Program-made: the position numbers and the translations under genes
The notes under the pieces: model-generated
The model's input: only the letters and a program-made list of their open reading frames with translations
Told to the model about the DNA's origin: nothing
Database searches by the model: none
Assembly: GCA_045124055.1 (NCBI GenBank)
Contig: JBGVKZ010000038.1
Span: forward strand, 1-64,000
Source of the DNA: CALZKI01 sp045124055
Lineage (GTDB): Bacteria > Bacillota > Clostridia > Lachnospirales > Lachnospiraceae
Length of the DNA: 64,000 nt
Direction: 5' to 3'
Part shown: positions 1 through 7,155 of the stretch, in pieces
Layout: each line of letters begins with the position of its first letter
Position numbering within the stretch: the stretch's first letter is position 1

Positions 1-29
1 ACTTAAATGAAAAACTAAATTCCAGTTAT
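1..29. repeat. left terminal inverted repeat of the IS
   Basis: Pairs imperfectly (22 of 29) with the reverse complement of 1681-1709. The outer block ACTTAAATG and the inner block TAAATTCCAGTT are identical at both ends and are separated by a poorly conserved AT-rich stretch. The true outer end may be a few bases outside the window. Confidence 0.7.
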
Positions 30-239
30 GGAATACCCCAGTAAAATTGCGGGATTAAATTCCGTTTTGTACCTTAACAATTTCATATTTTTGCCGTATA
101 ATGAACCCATAAGCACCCAGTTTTTCTGTTTTTGAGCATGCTAAACGGGCATCTGGAAATAGTGTGCAGGACTAAATTCCACATGCTTGTGTGCAAGACT
201 AAATTCTGGTGCAGTGAAATCTGCCTGTGCTTAACTATT

Positions 240-1556
240 TTATTTCAATAAGTTTGGACTAAGCATAATGTCATCAGGTGCGATTGCCTTTAATCCTAAT
301 GCTTTATGCAACTTGTTGTCCAAGAGTAAAAGAGAGAGTTCATATGGGCTGTGTCCATTGAGGCTGTCTCTTTTTTCGTTGTTTATGTGGTTCATCATAA
401 GCCTGACTTTATTATCATCCAGGTCAGCAAAGGAACTTCCCTTGGGGCGTATATAGCGAATGTACTCGTGATTTTTCTCACAGGCTCCCTTTTGCCAGAA
501 GCAGTAAGGGTCACAGTAAAAAATGGTGGTGCTTTGGGTTCCATCGCAGAATTCTTCCATTTCTTCTCTGGCAGAGAATTCCGCACCGCCATCTGTAAGA
601 ATTACCGGAAACAGCTTTCTAAAAGCTTCTTTCCCAAGGACTGTTTCAAGCCAGACAAAGACTTCCAGTACACACTCCTGATCCTGATATTCCAGAAGAA
701 ACATCAGCATGAGATTGCAGTTACGAAATGTGAAAGTGAGGATAGCTCTGCTTTCGCCTTTCTTTCCTTCCACACAATCCATTTCCACTACATTTGTGTC
801 AGGATGCTCTTTCATGTAGTTCAGGAAATCTTCGTAATTATGGCCTTTGCGATAAGAACGGTCTTTGGCACTTGTCTGGGTAGCCTTCTTACGCTTTTTA
901 TAGCGTACAGCACGCCTTAAGTCGCCATTACGGACTTCAAATACACAATCGTTGATATAAGAGTACAGTGTTCGTCTGGAACAGCCAAGCTCCTCTGCAT
1001 GCGTAGCATATATGTGGGCAATAGATTGGTGTTTCCCCTTGATAAGAGGAACAAGCAGGTCGTTCATTGCCTGAATGCTTTCCGGTGTCTGGTTAATGCC
1101 GACTCTACTGTCAACCAAAACACTGCGATATTCGTCCTGAGCGTACTTGGATGAATAAAATTTTCTGGGCATAAGACAGTGTGTCTTTTTACCACAACCA
1201 TTGCACACATAGGGTGGCTTGTTCAGTTTATCGCATTCAGCAGTTTCATAGCCGGGACACACCTGAATACAGCGCATATCAGGCTTTTTACAAATCTTAC
1301 AGAGCGTTCCGCATTGTTCCTCACAAAGACATACTATTTTGCATTCCTTGCGGTGAATACAGGGTGGATTAGTGTATCCGGCGTCAGGACGTTCCTTGGT
1401 ATGTGCGTGTAATCTGACTTCTTTTGAAATGGTAGAAGGGTCTTTACCGATAATTCTTGCAATTGCTGCAAAGCTTTTGTTTTCGGTAAGTCCTTTTTCG
1501 ATTTCTACACGTTGTTCAAATGTTAAATGTTTCTGATTGCCTTTATTATTCATCAT
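240..1556 (-). CDS. IS30-family transposase
   Basis: The likely 438-residue transposase of the element. The N-terminus has the helix-turn-helix typical of IS30 proteins (FEQRVEIEKGL followed by a DPSTISKEV recognition helix). A cysteine-rich segment of about 70 residues follows, with repeated C-x2-C pairs that probably bind zinc. The C-terminal catalytic core shows a plausible DDE triad: Asp in VVEMDC (about residue 260), Asp in LTDGG (about 322) and Glu in ACEKNHE (about 360). I chose the ATG pair at 1551-1556 because a GGAG lies just upstream. The reading frame stays open to 1583, but that extension has no ribosome site. The gene appears intact, so the element may be active. Confidence 0.9.
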   Translation of the reverse strand: MMNNKGNQKHLTFEQRVEIEKGLTENKSFAAIARIIGKDPSTISKEVRLHAHTKERPDAGYTNPPCIHRKECKIVCLCEEQCGTLCKICKKPDMRCIQVCPGYETAECDKLNKPPYVCNGCGKKTHCLMPRKFYSSKYAQDEYRSVLVDSRVGINQTPESIQAMNDLLVPLIKGKHQSIAHIYATHAEELGCSRRTLYSYINDCVFEVRNGDLRRAVRYKKRKKATQTSAKDRSYRKGHNYEDFLNYMKEHPDTNVVEMDCVEGKKGESRAILTFTFRNCNLMLMFLLEYQDQECVLEVFVWLETVLGKEAFRKLFPVILTDGGAEFSAREEMEEFCDGTQSTTIFYCDPYCFWQKGACEKNHEYIRYIRPKGSSFADLDDNKVRLMMNHINNEKRDSLNGHSPYELSLLLLDNKLHKALGLKAIAPDDIMLSPNLLK

Positions 1557-1680
1557 AATCTCCATTTCCGCACAGGCAGGCAATCAGCTGCAAGTACAGT
1601 ATAAGGAATTATAAAGTTTAAAAGCAATACGGCAAATATACGTGCAGGAGTAATTTCTGGCTATATGGAATTTACTCTTG

Positions 1681-1709
1681 CCAACTGGAATTTAAAAATG
1701 CATTTAAGT
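1681..1709. repeat. right terminal inverted repeat of the IS
   Basis: The reverse complement begins ACTTAAATG and carries TAAATTCCAGTT at the same distance as in the left end (positions 1-29). This places the right boundary of the element at about 1709. Confidence 0.7.
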
Positions 1710-1745
1710 TAGGGGAAAAATCGCTCGAAAAGAAATAATCAAAAT

Positions 1746-1759
1746 AGAACATTTGTTCT
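1746..1759. promoter_or_regulatory. LexA (SOS) box, distal copy
   Basis: AGAACATTTGTTCT is a GAAC-N4-GTTC palindrome, the form recognised by LexA/DinR in Gram-positive bacteria (consensus CGAACATATGTTCG). Its last base touches the -35 hexamer at 1759-1764. An identical copy lies 48 bp downstream. The match is seen directly; LexA binding is inferred. Confidence 0.75.
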
Positions 1760-1787
1760 TGAAAACTAAAAAGTGATGTGGTAATAT
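1759..1787 (+). promoter_or_regulatory. promoter of the radical SAM / helicase operon
   Basis: TTGAAA (1759-1764), a 17-bp spacer, then TAATAT (1782-1787): a good vegetative sigma-A type promoter. It sits exactly between two LexA-type palindromes, one touching the -35 and one covering the predicted start point near 1794. This is a classic repression geometry. Confidence 0.75.
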
Positions 1788-1793
1788 AAAAAC

Positions 1794-1807
1794 AGAACAT
1801 TTGTTCT
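1794..1807. promoter_or_regulatory. LexA (SOS) box, proximal copy
   Basis: A second exact AGAACATTTGTTCT. It covers the predicted transcription start and lies about 30 bp upstream of the first start codon. Two identical 14-bp palindromes around one promoter are very unlikely by chance. Confidence 0.75.
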
Positions 1808-1835
1808 ACTGCAAAAAGTAATAGAAGGTGAAGTA

Positions 1836-3194
1836 GTGATGGAATATTTGGTTACAGGAGAAGACAGTTTAATAGATAAATTGCATATTTTGACAGACGC
1901 GGCAAAGTATGATGTAGCCTGTACCAGTAGTGGAGTAGACAGACGAGGTAATGGGAAGGATATGGGCAATGCGGTACATTCGGGGATTTGTCATAGCTTT
2001 GCGGCAGATGGAAGATGCATTTCTCTGTTAAAAATTTTATTGAGTAATGAATGTGCCTACGATTGTAAATATTGCATAAACAGAAAGTCTAATGATGTGA
2101 AAAGGGCTACTTTTACGCCGGAGGAAGTATGCCAGTTGACAATGCAATTTTATCGAAGAAATTATATCGAAGGCTTATTTTTAAGTAGTGGAATTATTAA
2201 AAATCCTACGTTCACGATGGAATTATTGTATCGCACCTTATATTTGCTCAGAAATAAGTATCATTTTATGGGCTATATTCATGTAAAAGGGATTCCTGGT
2301 GCGGACCCTGTACTGATTGAAAAGACGGGTTTTTTAGCAGATAGAATGAGTATCAATTTGGAACTTCCGACTAAAGAAGGATTAGAAAAGCTTGCTCCCA
2401 ATAAACCCAGGAATCATATTTTAAAAAATATGCGTCAGATTCAGAACGGCATAGAAAATAATAGAAATGACCTCGTTTTATATCGAAATGCACCTAAATT
2501 TGTTTCAGGAGGACAGTCCACTCAGATGATTATTGGAGCTACTATGGAAAATGATTTTCAGGTGTTGTCTGTGGCAGAAAGTTTATACGATAAATTTTCT
2601 TTGAAAAGAGTGTTTTATTCTGCGTTCATCCACGTCAATGAGGATAAGGCATTGCCAATGGTCAGAGAGGGAGAAGGTCCGCCGTTACTTCGAGAACATC
2701 GCTTGTATCAGGCAGACTGGCTGCTTCGTTTTTATGGTTTTAAAGCGGGGGAATTATTAAGTGAAAAACGCCCCAATTTCAATATTGCCATAGACCCGAA
2801 GGCAGATTGGGCAGTGAGACATTTGGAAAAATTTCCAGTAGAAGTGAATCAAGCAGACTATTATACCTTGTTAAGAGTCCCGGGACTTGGGGTAAATAGT
2901 GCCAGACGTATTGTAGCCGCCAGACGATATGGAAAGCTTACTTTTGAAGATTTGAAGAAAATCGGTGTGGTATTAAAGCGGGCAGTTTTTTTTATCACTT
3001 GTAATGGGAAGATGATGTATCCTACGAAGTTGGAAGAAGACTATATTGTTAGAAATTTAGTGTATGAAAGGGAAAAACTACCCTTTTGTGCAGATGGAGT
3101 TACCTATAAACAGATGTCATTATTTGATGATTATTCTTATTATGCGCTGCCAAAACAGGAGGATAAGTATAAAAGTCTTACGGGACAAATCTAA
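1836..3194 (+). CDS. putative DNA modification/repair radical SAM protein
   Basis: A radical SAM enzyme of the type described as a putative DNA modification/repair protein (the TIGR03916-like family, which contains a UDG-linked group). The cluster motif C-x3-C-x2-C is at Cys73, Cys77 and Cys80, giving a 4Fe-4S cluster that would cleave S-adenosylmethionine. The C-terminal part has a helix-hairpin-helix DNA-binding element around residues 344-370 (LRVPGLGVNSARRI). Chemistry and substrate are unknown. The start is GTG at 1836 or ATG at 1839; the ribosome site AGAAGGTG (1823-1830) suits the ATG slightly better. It is the first gene of an operon with the next two genes, behind a promoter flanked by LexA boxes. 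The family assignment is from memory of motifs and length. Confidence 0.85.
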   Translation: MMEYLVTGEDSLIDKLHILTDAAKYDVACTSSGVDRRGNGKDMGNAVHSGICHSFAADGRCISLLKILLSNECAYDCKYCINRKSNDVKRATFTPEEVCQLTMQFYRRNYIEGLFLSSGIIKNPTFTMELLYRTLYLLRNKYHFMGYIHVKGIPGADPVLIEKTGFLADRMSINLELPTKEGLEKLAPNKPRNHILKNMRQIQNGIENNRNDLVLYRNAPKFVSGGQSTQMIIGATMENDFQVLSVAESLYDKFSLKRVFYSAFIHVNEDKALPMVREGEGPPLLREHRLYQADWLLRFYGFKAGELLSEKRPNFNIAIDPKADWAVRHLEKFPVEVNQADYYTLLRVPGLGVNSARRIVAARRYGKLTFEDLKKIGVVLKRAVFFITCNGKMMYPTKLEEDYIVRNLVYEREKLPFCADGVTYKQMSLFDDYSYYALPKQEDKYKSLTGQI

Positions 3195-3246
3195 TAAGAT
3201 GTTTCGATGTGTTTTAGGGAAAGATATTTGGTAAGGGAGACCCAAA

Positions 3247-4020
3247 ATGGAACAGACGATTTTACTATGTGAAGATGACTTGGAAAGTATTTATACCGCC
3301 ATATTTGTGGCCTATGAGTTAAAATTAAATCCCAAAAACACCCATATACAATTTGATGGAATGGAGACGATGGAGTTTTTTACGGAATATATTTATGTGG
3401 ATAGAGATAGTCAAAAGGCAGAAAGAGTAGCAAAAGGTTTACTTAGAAAGTTTGGTGAAACGGTTTTTGAACAGTTTATGTATCTGTTGTGTGCAGAGTC
3501 CCCCAAAAGAGCAGATGTTCTCTATCACATAATTGATTTGGGATTTTCTTTAAAATATCCGGAGACAATTTTTCAGAATCTTGGAAACGCATGGGTAATG
3601 GAAGGCTTTGAGATGAAACGCAAGGCAAATAAAGAATTATTGCATCTTATGGGATTTTTGCGATTTGAGGAATTGAAAAGTGGCATTTTGTTTGCCAAAT
3701 TTCACCCTAAGACAGATTGCATTTTGTTTTTAGCAAGGCATTTTGCAGATAGATTTCCAAGCGAGAATTTTGTGATTTATGATATGAAAAGGAAAAAGTG
3801 TATTATACATCCTTATAGAAGTCAGTGGATTTTACGAACTAATGTGGAAATGGAGGATTTTTCGTCCTTAGAAGAATCAGATAAGGAGCATTTTTTTGAA
3901 CTTTTATACAAGGAATTTTGCAAAACTATTGCCATTGAAGAAAGAAAAAATGAAAAATTACAGCAAAATATGTTGCCACATCATTTTAGAGATTGTATGG
4001 TAGAATTTAGTAAAGATTAA
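3247..4020 (+). CDS. TIGR03915-like DNA metabolism protein (DUF4130)
   Basis: A 257-residue protein that by sequence pattern and position is the usual partner of the radical SAM gene upstream. The recognisable part runs from the N-terminal LLCEDDLESIYTAIF segment to the middle, where FEELKSGILFAKFHPKTD is typical. In many bacteria this partner is fused to a uracil-DNA-glycosylase-like domain. Here it stops at about the usual unfused length, and no glycosylase gene is seen nearby. It lies 52 bp after the radical SAM gene and 21 bp before the helicase gene, so all three are probably one transcript. The biochemical function is not known. Confidence 0.8.
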   Translation: MEQTILLCEDDLESIYTAIFVAYELKLNPKNTHIQFDGMETMEFFTEYIYVDRDSQKAERVAKGLLRKFGETVFEQFMYLLCAESPKRADVLYHIIDLGFSLKYPETIFQNLGNAWVMEGFEMKRKANKELLHLMGFLRFEELKSGILFAKFHPKTDCILFLARHFADRFPSENFVIYDMKRKKCIIHPYRSQWILRTNVEMEDFSSLEESDKEHFFELLYKEFCKTIAIEERKNEKLQQNMLPHHFRDCMVEFSKD

Positions 4021-4041
4021 TTAGTAGGAAGGATTAGGGGC

Positions 4042-6423
4042 GTGGATATTCGTGTTTCTGTCAGAGGCTTAATTGAATTTATTTTGCGAAGTGGTGACTT
4101 GGATAATCGAAGAAGTAGTATGTCTTCAGAAGATGCTATGGCAGAAGGTAGTCGAATCCACAGAATGATTCAGAAAAGACAGGGAACAGATTATAAAGCA
4201 GAAGTTCCTTTGAGTTTTACCTATGAAACAGAAGAATATAGACTGGTGGTGGAAGGCAGAGCAGACGGCATCATCGATGTGCAGGGGAAAATTCCAATGA
4301 TTGATGAAATCAAAGGAACTTATAGAGATTTGGAGAAATTGAAAAAGCCTATGCCATTACATTTGGAACAGGCCAAATGTTATGCCTATATGTATGCAGT
4401 TTTATGGGAAAAGAGTTTTATGCGTGTACAGATGACCTATTGTAATCTGGATACGGAAGAAATCAAATATTTTATAGAAGATTTTACTTTTGAAGAATTA
4501 GAAGAATGGTTCACGGACTTAGTATTGGAATACAAAAAGTGGACGGATTTTATGTACCAATGGAAGCTTACAAGGCAGGCGGGCATTAAGAAGATGCAGT
4601 TTCCATTTCCTTATAGAGAGGGACAAAAAGAGTTGGTTACACAAGTATATCATACCATTTATCATCAAAAGAAACTGTTTTTGGAAGCCCCTACTGGAGT
4701 GGGCAAGACGATTTCTACCATTTTCCCGGCTCTAAAAGCTATTGGAGAAAATAGGGCCGATAAATTGTTCTATTTTACGGCCAAGACAATTACGCGAACG
4801 GTGGCAGATGATACATTAGAATTGCTTCGTTTCCAAGGATTACGTTGTAAATCTGTAATTTTAACTGCGAAAGAAAAAATCTGTTTTTGTGAGGAAACTA
4901 AGTGTAATCCGGTGGCTTGCCCTTATGCCATAGGACATTTTGACAGAATCAACGAGGCTTTATTTGATTTAATCAGTCATAAGGACCGATTTTCCCGAGA
5001 AATCATTGAAGAATATGCAAGAAAACATAATGTGTGTCCTTTTGAAATGAGTCTGGATTTGAGCTTATTTTCCGATGCGATTATATGTGACTACAATTAC
5101 TTGTTTGACCCCCATGTTTATTTAAAACGTTTTTTTGCTCAAGGGGTCAGTAAAGATTATTTATTTTTAATTGATGAAGCACACAATCTGGTAGAGCGTG
5201 GTAGAGAAATGTACAGTGCAACCCTTATTAAAGAAGATTTTATGGCATTAAAAAAACAGGTGAAAACGGTAGACACTGTTTTGGAAAAGCGTCTGGAAAA
5301 GTGTAATAAAATCTTACTTGGTTATAAACGAGAATGTGAAACCTATCAAATAGAAGACTTTATAGATATTTTTATAGGGGCGTTGCAAAGCTTATCTACC
5401 AGAATGGAAAAGTTTTTGGAAGACCATGATGAGAATGACCACTTTGTTTCTCAGGATTTGCGGGACACTGTATTAGATTTTTACTTTAAGGTATCTCATT
5501 TCCTTTTAATTTATGATTTAGTAGATGAGAAATATGTTACTTATTCTTACTTTACTGAGAGTGGGGCATTTGCATTAAAATTATTTTGTATGGACCCTTC
5601 TACCAATTTGCAAGGCTGTATGGAGAAGGGAAAGAGCAGTATCTTATTTTCTGCTACTTTATTGCCTATCCAGTATTATAAAAATCTACTAGGTGGTGAC
5701 GAGTCAGATTATGAGGTCTATGCGAAATCCGTGTTTGCACCGGAAAGAAAGGCACTTTACATTAGTCGCGACGCTACTACGAAATATAAGAAACGAACTC
5801 AGGAAAGTTATGAAAGAATTGCCCAGTATATTCACGAAATTGTGAAGAACAGGCAAGGCAATTATATGGTTTTTTTTCCTTCCTATGCCTTTATGAAACA
5901 GGTATATGAGTGTTATGAAAAGAAGTTTTGGGATTCTGCTTTAGAAGAATGTATTTTACAAGGTGAAAGTATGAACGAAACAGAACGGGAAGAATTTATC
6001 AGGCGTTTTTCCGAGGACCAGGGAAGGAATGAGAGAATGCTTCTTGGATTTTGCATTATGGGAGGCATATTTGGAGAAGGTATTGATTTAAAGAATGATT
6101 CCTTAATCGGTGCAATTATTGTAGGAACAGGTCTTCCACAAGTATGCTTTGAGAGAAATATATTGATGAACTATTTTGATGAAGCCGGCAACAATGGATT
6201 TGATTATGCTTATCGATATCCGGGAATGAATAAAGTATTGCAGGCGGCAGGACGTGTTATCAGAACCGTAGAAGATATCGGTATCATAGCCCTGATAGAC
6301 GATAGATTTTTGGAAAGTTCCTATCAAAAGATGTTTCCAAGAGAATGGGAGCATTTTGAAGTAGTGGAGGTTTCCAATGTGGCAAAAAGAGTTGAAAAAT
6401 TTTGGAATGAGTGGCTAGTTTAA
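4042..6423 (+). CDS. DinG/XPD-type iron-sulfur helicase with N-terminal PD-(D/E)XK nuclease domain
   Basis: A 793-residue superfamily 2 helicase. Residues about 1-125 look like a Cas4/RecB-type PD-(D/E)XK nuclease: Asp75, the E-x-K pair Glu89/Lys91, and a downstream Q-x3-Y-like segment near residue 110. Helicase motifs follow: Walker A APTGVGKT (Lys222), DEAH box Asp378-His381, and QAAGRVIRT near the C-terminus. Cysteines at 281/283, 288, 293 and 332 lie between Walker A and DEAH, matching the 4Fe-4S domain of XPD and DinG helicases. The start is GTG at 4042, preceded by a GGAAGG-type site. It is the third gene of the LexA-boxed operon. It probably unwinds and cuts damaged or branched DNA; the substrate is inferred. 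Confidence 0.87.
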   Translation: MDIRVSVRGLIEFILRSGDLDNRRSSMSSEDAMAEGSRIHRMIQKRQGTDYKAEVPLSFTYETEEYRLVVEGRADGIIDVQGKIPMIDEIKGTYRDLEKLKKPMPLHLEQAKCYAYMYAVLWEKSFMRVQMTYCNLDTEEIKYFIEDFTFEELEEWFTDLVLEYKKWTDFMYQWKLTRQAGIKKMQFPFPYREGQKELVTQVYHTIYHQKKLFLEAPTGVGKTISTIFPALKAIGENRADKLFYFTAKTITRTVADDTLELLRFQGLRCKSVILTAKEKICFCEETKCNPVACPYAIGHFDRINEALFDLISHKDRFSREIIEEYARKHNVCPFEMSLDLSLFSDAIICDYNYLFDPHVYLKRFFAQGVSKDYLFLIDEAHNLVERGREMYSATLIKEDFMALKKQVKTVDTVLEKRLEKCNKILLGYKRECETYQIEDFIDIFIGALQSLSTRMEKFLEDHDENDHFVSQDLRDTVLDFYFKVSHFLLIYDLVDEKYVTYSYFTESGAFALKLFCMDPSTNLQGCMEKGKSSILFSATLLPIQYYKNLLGGDESDYEVYAKSVFAPERKALYISRDATTKYKKRTQESYERIAQYIHEIVKNRQGNYMVFFPSYAFMKQVYECYEKKFWDSALEECILQGESMNETEREEFIRRFSEDQGRNERMLLGFCIMGGIFGEGIDLKNDSLIGAIIVGTGLPQVCFERNILMNYFDEAGNNGFDYAYRYPGMNKVLQAAGRVIRTVEDIGIIALIDDRFLESSYQKMFPREWEHFEVVEVSNVAKRVEKFWNEWLV

Positions 6424-6450
6424 GAGCCACTCCATTTCCTTTCTTTAAAT
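6409..6450 (+). terminator. terminator of the radical SAM / helicase operon
   Basis: GAGTGGCT (6409-6416) pairs with AGCCACTC (6425-6432) around an 8-nt loop that contains the helicase stop codon. A pyrimidine-rich, T-rich tail follows. The stem overlaps the end of the coding region, which is unusual but common enough. Confidence 0.6.
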
Positions 6451-7155
6451 TTGTCTGTTAATCTCATATGATTATCCCCATTTCCATTCTATTTTTTATT
6501 TTCAATATGCCTCTGATTTCCTCTCTTTTTTTCTAAAAATAAATTTTACTGACCACGCATTTTTTAAATGAATTTAAAAACAATAGTTATTTAATTTAGA
6601 AAATGGATTATTTATGTAAACAAAGCGGGTTACATAATGCTTAAAAATAATTCAATTTTGTTTCATTGAATTTTTTTACAACAACAGGTGTTTTTATGGA
6701 AAAATGACAGGTATTCTCATAAAAACGACACGAATTCAATGGGGAAAAGTAATTTTATTGTGGATAACTTTGTGGAAATTGGGGATTTCTCAGAAATTTC
6801 TATACACACGTGTCATTTTTAAATAATCAAAAATTAGGGAAAATTATCAGAAAACTCAAAAAAGTACTGAATTGGTCAACAAATTTATGTTAATAAGTCA
6901 AGAGTAGAAAATTGAGGTAATATGTAAATCAAAAGGGGAGAAAAATCAGAAAAATTAAGTTTTCAGAAAAGTCTTGCAATGGTGCAAAAAGCCACAAATT
7001 TTTGGACAATTATTCGTGGAATAGTACTAATTATCTATCGGTTTTTAGAGGAGTACAATAAAATTGATATGGTAACGAAAGTGGGGGAGGTATGCGTATT
7101 TTTTGCATTTTCGTTTATGTATTTCGCTAGAAAAAAACAAAGAAAGGGAAGAGTT
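6451..7155. other. AT-rich intergenic region upstream of the amylopullulanase
   Basis: About 700 bp of very AT-rich sequence with no convincing gene. A weak AT-only hairpin (AATTCAAT 6649-6656 with ATTGAATT 6665-6672) is followed by a T-run. I could not find a clear -35/-10 pair or a catabolite-response element. An in-frame open stretch begins at an ATG at 6979, but it lacks a ribosome site and precedes an obvious signal peptide, so I treat it as untranslated leader. Confidence 0.5.

Larger units (their letters stand above)
1..1709 (-). mobile_element. IS30-family insertion sequence
   Basis: A single-transposase element. Its left end lies at or just outside the window start, and its right end is near 1709. 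The first 29 bases and the reverse complement of 1681-1709 agree at 22 positions, including ACTTAAATG at the tip and TAAATTCCAGTT further in. The motif TAAATTCC or a one-base variant recurs inside the left end near 16, 55, 173 and 200, and inverted inside the right end near 1669 and 1686. These could be transposase-binding sites. The target duplication cannot be checked because the left flank is missing. The right end lies about 37 bp upstream of the first LexA-type box of the next operon. Confidence 0.85.

Noticed and set aside
351..920. Plus-strand open frame opposite the transposase
   Set aside because: Lies fully inside the intact transposase gene and has no ribosome site.
6649..6677. AT-only hairpin with T-run as a terminator
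   Set aside because: The stem is entirely weak apart from two G-C pairs, in a region where such repeats arise by chance; no transcript obviously needs ending there.
6979..7155. In-frame 59-codon extension of the amylopullulanase
   Set aside because: No ribosome site; the good signal peptide and AAGGGA site begin at 7156, so the extension is probably not translated.
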